Below, piece after piece: positions 7,833 through 17,668 of a stretch of 62,460 bases of DNA (position 1 is the first letter of the stretch; each line of letters begins with the position of its first letter). The notes beneath the pieces were generated by a model. The model worked only from the letters and a program-made list of their open reading frames with translations. It did not search any database and was not told where the DNA came from. A program made the translations under genes and the position numbers. The DNA comes from Acidobacteriota bacterium (GTDB taxonomy: Bacteria; Acidobacteriota; Terriglobia; Terriglobales; Acidobacteriaceae): NCBI GenBank assembly GCA_021779935.1, contig JAJXZT010000064.1:1-62460 (forward strand), in the 5' to 3' direction.

Positions 7833-9512
7833 GTGTTCGACGCGCGGTCTTATCTACGTTTCGTGGTGCTCGCCTGCCTTTCGAGCGGATTTCTATGGAG
7901 TCAAGCCGGGAGCGGAGCACCGTCTCTTCAGCAATCAACCGAGACCCCGGGAACGACACGCGCGACGGCGCCAACGTCGCAGACCCCAGAAGACAATCTC
8001 TTGCTCACCGCCGGGCAGGAGATCCTGTTGCGCACGCGGACAAGCACCTCCTCGGCTGAGGCCAAAGTCGGCGACACAATTCAATTCGAAGTCATAAAGC
8101 CCGTCAAAATCGGGGACCTTGTAATTATTGCCAAAGGCGCGATCGCTACAGGAACCGTCACCCTGGTGGAGGCACCGAAGCGCAAAGGGCGCGGGGGCAA
8201 ACTCCAGATCTCCATTGAGCAGGTGACGCTTGTAACGGGACAGTCATGCAAAGTCCATGCAAAAGAGCTGCGGAAAGCGGGCGATCGCTCGAACAGTGAT
8301 GACATCCTGGCGACGATCATGACTACGCCCATCCCCCCACTCGGAATAGCTTTCATTCCATTAGTGCTGTGGGAAAAGGGACAAGATCTCATTCTCACCC
8401 GAGGTATACGCTTCACCGCGGAAGTGGAGGAGTCGGTTGCACTGAGGCGCGACACCGTGGCCAAAGCACAACCGGCAGAAGCTCCTCTGCCGTCCGGCAA
8501 GGCCGAGGTATATATCTACCGAACAGATACGGACTCGCAAGCCGCTGGCGCTCTCGCGATTTTCTGTGGTGAACAGCTAGTCGGCCATCTGGGGCAGCGA
8601 CAATACATCCATCTCATGCTTCCACCCGGCACCTATTGGCTTCAGGACGATGCATCGCGGTGGACAAAGAACCGTAATAGCGACTCTCCAAAGTACTTTG
8701 AGTTGAAACTGGAAACTGGAACTAAGTACTACGTCCGCTACACGGTCAACATCACGACTAAGAAGCCGAAAAACGTAATCGGACAATTCGAGGTTGCTCC
8801 TCAAGATGTCGGGGCGGAACAGCTCACGGAGATGTTATCGCCTACTTTCGCAACGGCGCCGGACCTCGTCGTGGAATCGTACAATCGCATAGGAATGTCG
8901 TATGGCTGCATGGAGTTCATGAATCGCTACCTGTCGCTTCTACTCCAGGCCCAGCCTGGGACAATGGTGGAGCGAGACAAGAAAGCAGAATCTTACTTTA
9001 TAAGTTTGGCCGAAACCGGAAAATGTCTCGAAACGTGGGAGGCTGAGCAGTCTGCTCTTCCGATTTCCGATGCATTACGGCAAGGCTTGGTACTGCCAAG
9101 TGGCACTTCGATTTGGATTAGTACAGCGAAGATCTTCACCGCGGGAGCGCGCGTGGGAGATCAGCTGGAATTTGAAGTTCTCGAAGACGTGACCAATCGA
9201 GGATTCATTCTTGTACCGAAAGGCACAATTGCTAGTGCGTCTATTGCGCGAGTGCGATCGAAGGAAATCATCATCAGTTTCACTCGGCTGCGTTTTGCGA
9301 GCGGATTCCAAGTGGACCTTCAACCTGAGCCTCGGCCCGGCAAGAAGGAGAAACCGAGGGTAATCGTGAAAGGTTGCAAAGATCGCGTAAACCAGTCGGC
9401 GGCGTGCGGGATCTACAACTACCGTTATCTCTCGCAGAGAGACCGAGTTCCTTTCTTTTTGTTGCGCGACGTGCCGATGGGGATCTCACCTTCTTCCGGC
9501 CCGCTGAAATGA
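7833..9512 (+). CDS. Exported protein with DUF2846 domain between two repeats
   Basis: 559 aa. GTG start with GAGGAGA upstream; a signal peptide near residues 1-24. A central section (about 222-310) resembles DUF2846: KAEVYIYRT, AIFCGEQLVG, MLPPGTYWLQD, TGTKYYVRY. On each side lies a similar beta-rich unit: about 60-115 (ILLRTRTST...VGDTIQFEV, IIAKGAIATGTV) and about 418-475 (IWISTAKIF...VGDQLEFEV, LVPKGTIASASI). The two units look like an internal duplication into which the DUF2846 unit was placed. DUF2846 proteins are envelope proteins of unknown activity. Function unknown; probably periplasmic. Confidence 0.7.
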   Translation: MFDARSYLRFVVLACLSSGFLWSQAGSGAPSLQQSTETPGTTRATAPTSQTPEDNLLLTAGQEILLRTRTSTSSAEAKVGDTIQFEVIKPVKIGDLVIIAKGAIATGTVTLVEAPKRKGRGGKLQISIEQVTLVTGQSCKVHAKELRKAGDRSNSDDILATIMTTPIPPLGIAFIPLVLWEKGQDLILTRGIRFTAEVEESVALRRDTVAKAQPAEAPLPSGKAEVYIYRTDTDSQAAGALAIFCGEQLVGHLGQRQYIHLMLPPGTYWLQDDASRWTKNRNSDSPKYFELKLETGTKYYVRYTVNITTKKPKNVIGQFEVAPQDVGAEQLTEMLSPTFATAPDLVVESYNRIGMSYGCMEFMNRYLSLLLQAQPGTMVERDKKAESYFISLAETGKCLETWEAEQSALPISDALRQGLVLPSGTSIWISTAKIFTAGARVGDQLEFEVLEDVTNRGFILVPKGTIASASIARVRSKEIIISFTRLRFASGFQVDLQPEPRPGKKEKPRVIVKGCKDRVNQSAACGIYNYRYLSQRDRVPFFLLRDVPMGISPSSGPLK

Positions 9513-9680
9513 TCAATCGAAGCGATATGAGGACCGTGAACAAACAGCGAAGCGGGGTACCCAAATGGGGGGGGCCAAACAAATGATATCGCCATACGAA
9601 AACCCCGGACGCCTTGTGCCGACACGCAGTGTCGGTCCTCCGCGGCTCTGGCGCTCCTCGGCGACCCAACGAGAGAGAAC
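9513..9680. other. Convergent intergenic gap
   Basis: 168 bases between two genes whose ends face each other. It has a run of eight G around 9566-9573 and no clear terminator hairpin. Confidence 0.4.
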
Positions 9681-10631
9681 TCAATCCGTGAAGGCAACAG
9701 TGGCTATCATTGCGTTGAAGTCGGCAATGTATTGATCGAAAGAACTTTCTGGCGCACCGGCAGCGATGACGTAATGGCGTCCATTGCGCGAAAGCACGAC
9801 GATCCAGCGCCGTACCGGGATGCCCTGCTTGTTCACGGTGCGCAACTCGAGCCGTGTACCTGCAACGCCAGCAACCGTTTGTAGCTGCTCAGATAATTTC
9901 TCATAGGTCTTCGACTGTTCCCTCGTGTTCTTCTCAACCTCGGCGAGGTAGTCCTTAGAGGTACGCGGGTCTTGCTTACTGGAGAGCGAAAGAAGTGCGT
10001 TATCGCGCGTGATCTTCAGGTAGGGGACTCTACTATGCTCACCCATAGAACCGGGTTCCACTGTCCAGGAGGCCGCCACCATCAATTTCATCCCGACGTC
10101 CGTTCGGTCGACGGGGAACGGCTGGGGCTCTTGCCTGGCAATAGCTTCTTTCGGCAGTACCGAGTACAGTATCAGCGTGAGCTCCGGCGCGTAATTAGCA
10201 AGCATGGACTCATGAGCGACGGCGAGCATTACCAGATTGCCACCTTCGACCGGTATCCCAAAAGCGTTCTGCGAATATGTCGAGCCATCTTTGCGACGTA
10301 CGCTGAGAACGACGCGAGTATATTCCTTGCCGTTCCTCTTGAAGATGTCCTTGGAGACGATCTTGACTTTTTTGGCGCGGTCCTGCGCGACGTTGTAGAC
10401 GTAGTCGTCGACGACCTGCCAGGACTCACGGTTGTCGCTGAAGATCATGAGGTAAACGAGCGCCTCGTCTCTTGGCGCGGAGAGAATGACTTTCGAGTCT
10501 TCGGTTTCCAACCTCCATCCGGAGGGAACGGTGAAGGTGCCAGCCGCAGGCGCTTGCTGGGCAACTGCAACCGTAGAAAGTGCGAGAGCGAAGACGAAAG
10601 CGGCAACTAGATGACGAGTGCTGGGCGACAC
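9681..10631 (-). CDS. Exported protein of unknown function
   Basis: 316 aa from a GTG at 10631 that has GGAGGT six bases upstream. The frame is open further upstream, but the chosen start gives a clean signal peptide (HLVAAFVFALALSTVAVAQQ), so the extra N-terminal 92 residues are rejected. The mature part has two similar segments about 150 residues apart, each beginning with an amphipathic strand (FTVPSGWRLET, KLMVAASWTVEPG) and followed by a residue-rich ILSAP/LLSLSSKQ strand, reminiscent of photosystem-PsbP or DUF1795-type folds. No catalytic motif seen. It is divergent from the TetR regulator across 350 bp and could be part of the same response, but nothing in the sequence shows that. Confidence 0.65.
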   Translation of the reverse strand: MSPSTRHLVAAFVFALALSTVAVAQQAPAAGTFTVPSGWRLETEDSKVILSAPRDEALVYLMIFSDNRESWQVVDDYVYNVAQDRAKKVKIVSKDIFKRNGKEYTRVVLSVRRKDGSTYSQNAFGIPVEGGNLVMLAVAHESMLANYAPELTLILYSVLPKEAIARQEPQPFPVDRTDVGMKLMVAASWTVEPGSMGEHSRVPYLKITRDNALLSLSSKQDPRTSKDYLAEVEKNTREQSKTYEKLSEQLQTVAGVAGTRLELRTVNKQGIPVRRWIVVLSRNGRHYVIAAGAPESSFDQYIADFNAMIATVAFTD

Positions 10632-10910
10632 TGGCACCTCCGGTGCGCGGTCAGCATAGCTCGTCCTGGGGCTTCGGGCGATGCCTGCGGTCACCACCCC
10701 GCGTGACACAGTTGCCAGGATTAGGAGGGGCACCACAAATAAACCAGGCCTGTTGCCAGCGTCCAAACTCTGCATCGGTTGTTCGTCATTGTGGATATGT
10801 GTGCTCCTTCTGGCGGGATGCGTCATCGTGCCAGTGAAGACGCCGACAGTCATCAGAAACACCTCGGCAACAGAAAACGCTGCTTTCGGCCAGCATTGAA
10901 TTTCCAATTA

Positions 10911-10959
10911 TACGAATGATTGCTCGTATTTGTAGTATAATACACGAGTAATTACTCGT
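10911..10959. promoter_or_regulatory. Promoter and twin operators of the tetR-RND operon
   Basis: TATAAT at 10936-10941 is a good -10 box for the plus-strand operon. It is flanked by an imperfect inverted repeat on the left (TACGAATGATTGCTCGTA, 10911-10928) and a perfect one on the right (ACGAGTAATTACTCGT, 10944-10959). Both share the half-site ACGA(G/A)/(C/T)TCGT. A repressor at either site would cover the -10/-35 region or the start point, which is the usual TetR layout. Confidence 0.65.
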
Positions 10960-10982
10960 ATAGTGGATCAGTGAAGGCAACT

Positions 10983-11636
10983 ATGGCAAGGACGCTATCT
11001 GACGGGGACAGCTCACCCGGTCGTGCAGTCTCCAACGCACAGCCGAAGCGCCGGGCACGTGGTCTGAAACGGCAGCGCGAAATACTGGCAGCCGCGGAGC
11101 AAGTATTCGCGAAAGTTGGATACCAGGATGCCAATACAAATCTGATCGCCGATCAAGCGAACTGCTCGCCAGGGACGCTCTATCAGTTCTTCCAGAATAA
11201 GGAACAGATCGCCGAGACCATTGCCAACGATTACGCACGCGAACTGCAGGCCATCCAACAGGCGATCACTGAGCCATCGCGCTACAAGACGATTGAAGAT
11301 GCTGTGGATGAAGTGATCGACGGGAATCTGAAGTTTCTGCGCACCGCACCCGCATTCGGCGTGTTGTTGCACGCGACGCATCTTGGTTCGCCCGTGCGGG
11401 GCACCGGCCCGGTTCTTGCGCATACGATCGCCGAACGTATAGCGGCCCTGCTGAAGCGGCATGGTCCCGCGCTGTCCGAAGCCGATGCATACTTCCATGC
11501 GGAGGTCTGCGTTCGAGTATTTGGTGGCATGCTGCCTCTTCTGCAGCACGCGAATGCGCGAATTCGGCGCCGTGTTGCGCACGAAACGAAGGAACTCGCA
11601 AAGAGGTATCTGGGGCCCATCGTTCACGGGAGGTAG
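10983..11636 (+). CDS. TetR-family repressor of the efflux operon
   Basis: 217 aa from ATG 10983, with GAAGG upstream (a GTG at 10971 is also possible). The N-terminal HTH is at about 30-75: QREILAAAEQVFAKVGY, then TNLIADQANCSPGTLYQFFQ with NKEQI. The C-terminal ligand domain is all-helical. It is the first gene of the operon with outer-membrane factor, adaptor and pump, and palindromic half-sites flank its promoter, so it most likely represses the operon and is released by a pump substrate. The TAG at 11636 is one base from the GTG of the next gene. Confidence 0.92.
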   Translation: MARTLSDGDSSPGRAVSNAQPKRRARGLKRQREILAAAEQVFAKVGYQDANTNLIADQANCSPGTLYQFFQNKEQIAETIANDYARELQAIQQAITEPSRYKTIEDAVDEVIDGNLKFLRTAPAFGVLLHATHLGSPVRGTGPVLAHTIAERIAALLKRHGPALSEADAYFHAEVCVRVFGGMLPLLQHANARIRRRVAHETKELAKRYLGPIVHGR

Positions 11637-11637
11637 C

Positions 11638-13002
11638 GTGAAGAACGCAATCCATATCACCGCCCTCGTTTTCGTAGTCATTCTGGTTACTGGTGCTTTG
11701 CTCGCGCAGGATTCCCAGTCCGCTGCTACGTCCGAGGCGACCGCTCCACTACTTACGGTCGATGAAGCAGTAGCGCTCGCTGTTGCGAATAACCGTCTCG
11801 TCAAGAACTCGTCGCTGGAAGCCGAGAAGTTTGACTACCAAATTCACGCGACAGCCACTCGTAGGCGACCGCAGTTCAATGTATCTGTTCTGGGTGGAAT
11901 GCTGTTGAACCCGATTGACTTCACGTTCCCGGCAGGACTGTTCGGAGTCTTCCCGGGCATCGGGCCGTTCCCGCCAACTCAGACCACCATTACTACGCCG
12001 CGACGACCGAGCGTCCTGTCTATGGGCACTATCAACCAGCCAATCACGCAGCAATACAAGATCGGACTCGGCATTCGTGTGCAGGAACTCGGACGCGATA
12101 TCACACGCGAGGACGTGCGACTTGAGCGGCAGAAGGTGGAGGCAAACGTTCGCAAAGCTTACTTCGAACTCATTGCCACTCAGACCGGCGCGGATGCGGC
12201 TCGCCAAGGCGTGACAGCACTTCGGGATGCCAAAACCGTCGCAGAACGATACGCGGCAGAAAGGGCAATATTGTCGGCCGATCTTTTGGAAATCGAGGCG
12301 CGGCTTGCGAAGCAGGAATATCAACTTGCGGTGGCTGAGAATGGGCTTGCGACGCAGCGTGAACACCTGAATCAGCTAATGGGTCGCGAGATTGCCGTGA
12401 AGTTTCGAGTGAGCAGCACTCCGGAGGTCGAACCGATACCTCTTTCTCTAGATTCCGCACGGCAGCGTGCTATTGCGAACCGCCCTGAAATTCAGCAAGC
12501 TAACCTGAAACAACAGCAGGCGGAATACGCGAAGCGGATTGCCAAGGCTGGGGCGATTCCGGACGTCAGCTTCAATGTAAGTTATTTCGGCGTCAACAAT
12601 GTTGACTTTGTGCCCCGTAACTACGCTATCGCAGGCATTTATCTGTCCTGGGAGCCCTTCGACTGGCAACGGCGCCGGGACGAGGTCGCCGAGAGGTCCC
12701 TAACAATCAACCAGGCAAAGAACGCCGTAGCCGAGACGGAGTCGCAGATCGCCGTCGAAGTCGGCATGCGGTTCCGGAAGTGGCGGGAGACGCTGCTTCT
12801 GATGAAGTCTGCAGCGCTGACTCAGCAGGCCCGAGCAGAGCAACTGCGAGTCGCAAACAACAAGTTCAAGGAGAACGCCGCGTTGGTAAAGGACGTTCTC
12901 CAAGTACAGGCCCAGAGCGCCGAGGCCGATTACCAGTACCAGGAATCCTTGTCCCAATACTGGAGTGCTCTCGCAGACCTCCGCAAAGCCATGGGGGAGT
13001 AA
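11638..13002 (+). CDS. TolC-family outer-membrane efflux protein
   Basis: 454 aa from GTG 11638, preceded by GGGAGG and just after the repressor stop; this start gives a signal peptide (ITALVFVVILVTGALLAQ). Two OEP repeats are visible as long alpha-helical stretches with a heptad character, starting LTVDEAVALAVANN and ending QYWSALADLRKAMGE, the typical TolC-like C-terminus. Forms the trimeric outer-membrane channel for the RND pump. The stop overlaps the next start (TAATG). Confidence 0.93.
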   Translation: MKNAIHITALVFVVILVTGALLAQDSQSAATSEATAPLLTVDEAVALAVANNRLVKNSSLEAEKFDYQIHATATRRRPQFNVSVLGGMLLNPIDFTFPAGLFGVFPGIGPFPPTQTTITTPRRPSVLSMGTINQPITQQYKIGLGIRVQELGRDITREDVRLERQKVEANVRKAYFELIATQTGADAARQGVTALRDAKTVAERYAAERAILSADLLEIEARLAKQEYQLAVAENGLATQREHLNQLMGREIAVKFRVSSTPEVEPIPLSLDSARQRAIANRPEIQQANLKQQQAEYAKRIAKAGAIPDVSFNVSYFGVNNVDFVPRNYAIAGIYLSWEPFDWQRRRDEVAERSLTINQAKNAVAETESQIAVEVGMRFRKWRETLLLMKSAALTQQARAEQLRVANNKFKENAALVKDVLQVQAQSAEADYQYQESLSQYWSALADLRKAMGE

Positions 13003-14117
13003 TGAGCATGAGACGAACAGCACTGCTGGTCACTGCCGCATTTCTGATGTGCGGATGTCATTCGAATAAACCGATCCCACAGCCTCCGCAAGCGGTGCAG
13101 GTCGCACAGATAAATGGTTCATCCGATTCTCAATCGAGCGGGCGTTTCTCTGCTGTGGTAATGCCGGATTCACAGGTGCCACTGTCGTTCAGGACGCCGG
13201 GCTATGTCATCTCGCTGCTCCGGGTGCGCGCGGCTGAGGGCCCTGCGCACGAGGTCGGCGAAGGCGACCACGTCGGCCGAGGTGAGGTACTCGCGAGTCT
13301 CCGTCCATCCGAATACAAGGAGAAGGTTCAACAGGCTAGTTCGCAGGCGGAAGCCGCGCATGCAGCGGCGCAAAAAGCGAAGTCCGATTTCGACCGAGCC
13401 AGTCGGCTCTATGAAAGCCAGAGCATTACGAAACCCGAGTTCGACGCTGCGCGGGCACAGTACGATGCCACGCAAGCTCAGTTAAGAGCGGCCCAGGCCG
13501 CAACCGGCGAGGCACGGATCGCGTTATCGGATTCAATGCTCAGGTCACCGCTTGACGGCGATGTAGTCAAGAAACTGGTGGAAGTTGGAAGCTTTGTTGG
13601 TCCCGGGACACCGGCCTTTGTGGTTGCCAACACCGACCGCGTAAAGATTACGGTTGGCGTGCCGGACGTGACGGTACGAACTTTGAAGTTGGGCGTTCCC
13701 GTATCAATTACCACTGATGTCTTCCCCGACCGCGTGTTTGAGAGCCGGGTCTCACGAATTGCAGCGGCAGCCGATCCGAAGAGCCGCAACTTCGACGTTG
13801 AGATCTCAATTCCGAATCACGAGCACGTTCTTAAGGCCGGCATGATCGCGTCTGTTGAATTTGCAACCGGAAACAAACAGCAGACGGCCCCCGCCATTCC
13901 AATCGCGGCGATCGTGCAATCAACGAGTGGTGGATACGCGGTCTTCATTATCGAGAGAGATAAGGCCACCACGATCGCACGCCTGCGTCCGGTGGAGGTT
14001 GGTGATGTCCGCGGCAATGAGATCGAGGTCGTGAAAGGGCTATCCACCGGCGACACGATCGTCAGCACCGGTGCGTCCATTCTTAAGGACGGACAGCCAG
14101 TCGAGGTTGTGAAGTAG
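13002..14117 (+). CDS. RND efflux periplasmic adaptor, lipoprotein
   Basis: 371 aa membrane-fusion protein. N-terminal lipoprotein signal (RRTALLVTAAFLMCGC) with the lipidated Cys near residue 19. Lipoyl half-motifs lie around VGEGDHVGRGEVLASLRPSEY and LRSPLDGDVVKKLVEVGSFV, separated by a coiled-coil hairpin (about 105-165, QQASSQAEAAHAAAQKAKSD). Beta-barrel and proximal domains follow, ending GDTIVSTGASILKDGQPVEV. Couples the inner-membrane pump to the TolC-like channel. Start overlaps the previous stop. Confidence 0.93.
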   Translation: MSMRRTALLVTAAFLMCGCHSNKPIPQPPQAVQVAQINGSSDSQSSGRFSAVVMPDSQVPLSFRTPGYVISLLRVRAAEGPAHEVGEGDHVGRGEVLASLRPSEYKEKVQQASSQAEAAHAAAQKAKSDFDRASRLYESQSITKPEFDAARAQYDATQAQLRAAQAATGEARIALSDSMLRSPLDGDVVKKLVEVGSFVGPGTPAFVVANTDRVKITVGVPDVTVRTLKLGVPVSITTDVFPDRVFESRVSRIAAAADPKSRNFDVEISIPNHEHVLKAGMIASVEFATGNKQQTAPAIPIAAIVQSTSGGYAVFIIERDKATTIARLRPVEVGDVRGNEIEVVKGLSTGDTIVSTGASILKDGQPVEVVK

Positions 14118-14119
14118 CC

Positions 14120-17100
14120 ATGGCTGAACAATCGCAAAAGCGGAATATCGCCCGATTCTTCACCGAGAACCGGCAGATCGCATTCGTCGCCCTTTTTGCC
14201 ACACTATTGTGGGGCGTGTACGGCTACGTCAACATGCCAAAACGTAAGGACCCGCAGACCCCGGTGCGAGTCGCTGTCGCGATCTGCCCATGGCCGGGCA
14301 TCAGCGCCGATAAAGTCGAACAGCTTGTAACTCGCCGTATTGAGCAGACAGTCGCAGGGAATGCGACCATCGACCGGATCGAATCCACCACGCAGGACAA
14401 CGTGTCAGTTGTATTCGTCAGGCTGCAAGATCACATCGCGAACACACAGGAGCAGTTCCAGGACATCGGCCAGCGGCTTGAACAGATCCGGGATCTACCT
14501 CAAGGCGCCGGACCGGTTCAATGGATCAGCGACTTTGGAGACACCGCCGCACTGATGCTAACAGTGGCAAGCCCAATCGTTCCCGATACAGAGATCGAAC
14601 TCCGAGCACGTGGCGTCCGCTCGGCGATTGAGCAGACTCGGGGAGGAGCCCCAGGGCCTCGGGTGACAGTCCTTTATTGTTATCCGCCTGCTATCAACTC
14701 TTCCGCCGTGGAGCGCTCGTTTGCGCTGTTTGCTAGGAAGGCCGCACGCGAAGATGTCGGCAGGGACGTTCGGTCGCTTTCGTCAGGGGGGTGCTCCGGA
14801 CTGGATTTTGCAACCTCGCTTACTGATTCTGCATTGCGCGATTATGGTGAGCGATTTATCCGCGAGAACCTGCGCCCCAATGACTTCCACCCCGACGCCT
14901 GGGGGCCAATCATCATCCGCGATCCGCAGGACACAAAGGCGAGCATCGCCGAAGTCGCAGGTGATCGTTACAGCTATCGCCAACTCGACGACTATACGGA
15001 CCTAATTCAGCGCTATCTGCAGCGGATTCCAAATGTGGCGAAGGTCACTAGGTCAGGCGTTCTTCCGGAGGAAATATTCCTGGAATATTCGCAGAACCGG
15101 CTTGCCGCTTACGACCTGCAGCCCTTCCGGCTTGGCGCGATACTGAACGCCCGAAATACGACCCTTCCCGGCGGCGTGCTCGAGGCGTCTTCGCGCAACG
15201 TGCTTATCGATCCCACGGCGGACTTCAGGTCTGAGCGCGACATCGGTAATGTGCTGGTTACGTCATCAACGACCGGTACTCCCGTGTACTTACGAGACCT
15301 CGTTGAAATCTCGCGTGGGTACCAGTCACCCACCCGCTTCGTAAATTACTTGACGACAAGAAGCCAGGATGGCACCTGGCACCGTGATCGTGCCATCACC
15401 ATCGCGGTACAGATGAGGTCCGGAGAGCAGATTGGCAGTTTTGCATCCGCGGTAGACGCGCAGCTTGCGGAGGTTCGACGTCAACTACCGCCCGATCTCA
15501 TCATCGCACGTACTTCTGACCAACCAAGGCAGGTTCAGGAGAACGTCAGCCTTTTAATGACGAGCCTTTACGAGGCTATCGTGCTCGTCGTTCTGGTCGC
15601 GCTAGTTGGCTTCTGGGATTGGCGAGCGGCGCTGCTGATGGCCGTGTCCATCCCCTTGACACTGGCGATGACCTTCGGGGTCGTGCACCTTCTTGGCGCT
15701 GACATTCAACAAGTCTCGATCGCCACACTCATCATCGCGCTGGGCTTGTTGGTCGATATGCCTGTCGTCGCAGGAGATGCCATTAAGCGCGAGTTGGGAG
15801 CAGGAACGCCGCGCAACCTTGCAGCGTGGATCGGTCCAACCAAGCTAGCGAAAGCGATTATTTTCGCAACCATTACCAACGTTGTTGCCTATCTGCCGTT
15901 TCTGGCACTGAGTGGAGACGTTGGGCGATTCCTATACACCCTTCCAGTAGTGATGACCAGCACCCTGTTTGCGGCGTTGATTGTCTCTTTCACGTTCATC
16001 CCGCTCGTGGCCTACTACTTGATCAAGCCTCCGAAACACGGAGAGGTGCCTCTTGCCGAGCGTCGAACGCATGGTTTCGCAGGTTTTTATTATCGCATTG
16101 GTAATTTTGCACTAGAACATCGCTGGCAGGTCTTGCTGGGTTCGCTGTTGTTGCTCGTCATCGGCGGCGGGCTGATGAACACATTGAAGCCGCAGTTCTT
16201 CCCGAAAGACTTGTCCTATCTCTCTTACGTTGACGTATGGTTGCCGTCCGATGCTCCACTGGGTGCAACCGACAAGGTCGCCAAGGATGCGGAACTGGTC
16301 ATAAGGGACGAAGCCGATCGCTTCGGAAAAGAACACGGCTACCCCGAGGTGCTTAAGAGTTTGACGACCTTCGTTGGGGGAGGCGGCCCGCGCTTCTGGT
16401 TCTCCGTGTCGCCCGAACAGCAGCAATTGAACTACGCGCAGATCATCGTAGAGGTCGCCGACAAACACTACACAAACCAACTGGTCGGTACACTGCAAAC
16501 GGCTCTAAGTAAGCGCATTCCGGGCGCACGGGTCGACGTTCGCCAACTGGAAACCGGGAAGCCCGTTGGCATTCCGGTATCGATCCGGATCTCAGGTGCG
16601 GATCCTGCTGTTCTGCGCCAACTGTCGGCTGAACTGCAGGAGATCCTTCGCAAGGTGCCGACTGCGGCACGAGTGCGGGACGACTGGGGTGAGCCGTCGA
16701 TGAAAGTGCGGCTCACAGTCGATCCCGACCGCGCCAACCTCTCGGGCATAACTAATCTGGATGTGTCCCTCTCATCGGCGGCGGCGATTTCGGGACTGCC
16801 CGTTTCTACCTTGCGGCAAAACGACAAGCAGATTCCCATTGCTGTGCGTCTGCGTATGGAAGAGCGGGCAGATTTGCAGGACATCCAGAACTTATATGTC
16901 TACTCCACGACCAGCACACAACGTGTGCCTTTGCGCCAGGTATCGGAACTGAGGACCGAGTTGGCCAATCCCCGGATACTCCGGAGAAACCAGTTCCGTA
17001 CCATCACGGTGTCTGCATTTCCGGAACCGGGAATCCTCCCTTCTCAGGTGCTATCGGCTGCGGTGAAAGATGTCGACAATTTCCGGAGGAAGTTGCCGCC

Positions 17101-17668
17101 CGGCTATGGCATCGAAATCGGCGGTGAATATGAGGAGCAGCAGAAAGGCTTCAAGGAACTGGGGGTCGTGATGGCGATCTCCGTCATGATGATCTATATC
17201 GCACTCGTCATACAATTTAAGAGCGCGGTGAAGCCTTTGATCGTATTTGCCGCCATTCCTTACGGCATGGTGGGTGCGGTCGCCGCGCTCGCCATTATGG
17301 GGCAGCCCTTCGGATTCATGGCGTTCCTCGGCATTGCCAGTCTGACCGGAGTAATTGTCAGCCACATCATCGTGTTATTCGATTTCATCGAAGATGCGCG
17401 GGAGCGTGGAGAATCTTTGCGAGAAGGGTTGCTGGATGCTGGCATCGTCAGGCTCCGTCCTGTACTCATCACCGTTGGCGCCACCGTACTTGGCCTGGTG
17501 CCATTGGCTATCCACGGCGGTCCGCTTTGGGAGCCATTGTGCTATGGGCAGATCGGTGGGCTGACGATCGCAACCTTCGTAACACTGATCCTGGTACCGG
17601 TACTGTACTCGATTGCGGTTCTGGATCTGAAAGTGATCTCCTGGAATGCCAGGGAGTATAAACTCTGA
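14120..17668 (+). CDS. RND efflux pump, inner-membrane permease
   Basis: 1182 aa, longer than the usual 1030-1070. N-terminal TM1 (IAFVALFATLLWGVYGYVNM) precedes PKRKDPQ. TM bundles begin at about 470 (LYEAIVLVVLVALVGFWDWR) and 1010 (VVMAISVMMIYIALVIQFKS). The TM4 region has LIIALGLLVDMPVVAGDAI, in which the paired acidic residues of AcrB are only partly kept (a single Asp, in VDMPV). The extra length is mainly in the first periplasmic loop (about 190-290, including SSGGCSGLDF and RENLRPNDFHPDAWGP). Substrate class is not clear. Starts two bases after the adaptor stop. Confidence 0.93.
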   Translation: MAEQSQKRNIARFFTENRQIAFVALFATLLWGVYGYVNMPKRKDPQTPVRVAVAICPWPGISADKVEQLVTRRIEQTVAGNATIDRIESTTQDNVSVVFVRLQDHIANTQEQFQDIGQRLEQIRDLPQGAGPVQWISDFGDTAALMLTVASPIVPDTEIELRARGVRSAIEQTRGGAPGPRVTVLYCYPPAINSSAVERSFALFARKAAREDVGRDVRSLSSGGCSGLDFATSLTDSALRDYGERFIRENLRPNDFHPDAWGPIIIRDPQDTKASIAEVAGDRYSYRQLDDYTDLIQRYLQRIPNVAKVTRSGVLPEEIFLEYSQNRLAAYDLQPFRLGAILNARNTTLPGGVLEASSRNVLIDPTADFRSERDIGNVLVTSSTTGTPVYLRDLVEISRGYQSPTRFVNYLTTRSQDGTWHRDRAITIAVQMRSGEQIGSFASAVDAQLAEVRRQLPPDLIIARTSDQPRQVQENVSLLMTSLYEAIVLVVLVALVGFWDWRAALLMAVSIPLTLAMTFGVVHLLGADIQQVSIATLIIALGLLVDMPVVAGDAIKRELGAGTPRNLAAWIGPTKLAKAIIFATITNVVAYLPFLALSGDVGRFLYTLPVVMTSTLFAALIVSFTFIPLVAYYLIKPPKHGEVPLAERRTHGFAGFYYRIGNFALEHRWQVLLGSLLLLVIGGGLMNTLKPQFFPKDLSYLSYVDVWLPSDAPLGATDKVAKDAELVIRDEADRFGKEHGYPEVLKSLTTFVGGGGPRFWFSVSPEQQQLNYAQIIVEVADKHYTNQLVGTLQTALSKRIPGARVDVRQLETGKPVGIPVSIRISGADPAVLRQLSAELQEILRKVPTAARVRDDWGEPSMKVRLTVDPDRANLSGITNLDVSLSSAAAISGLPVSTLRQNDKQIPIAVRLRMEERADLQDIQNLYVYSTTSTQRVPLRQVSELRTELANPRILRRNQFRTITVSAFPEPGILPSQVLSAAVKDVDNFRRKLPPGYGIEIGGEYEEQQKGFKELGVVMAISVMMIYIALVIQFKSAVKPLIVFAAIPYGMVGAVAALAIMGQPFGFMAFLGIASLTGVIVSHIIVLFDFIEDARERGESLREGLLDAGIVRLRPVLITVGATVLGLVPLAIHGGPLWEPLCYGQIGGLTIATFVTLILVPVLYSIAVLDLKVISWNAREYKL

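Noticed and set aside
10632-10907. Longer N-terminus for the exported protein ending at 9681
   Set aside because: The GTG at 10631 has GGAGGT and gives a signal peptide; the longer form would bury it behind a 92-residue tail that also covers the promoter side of the divergent operon.
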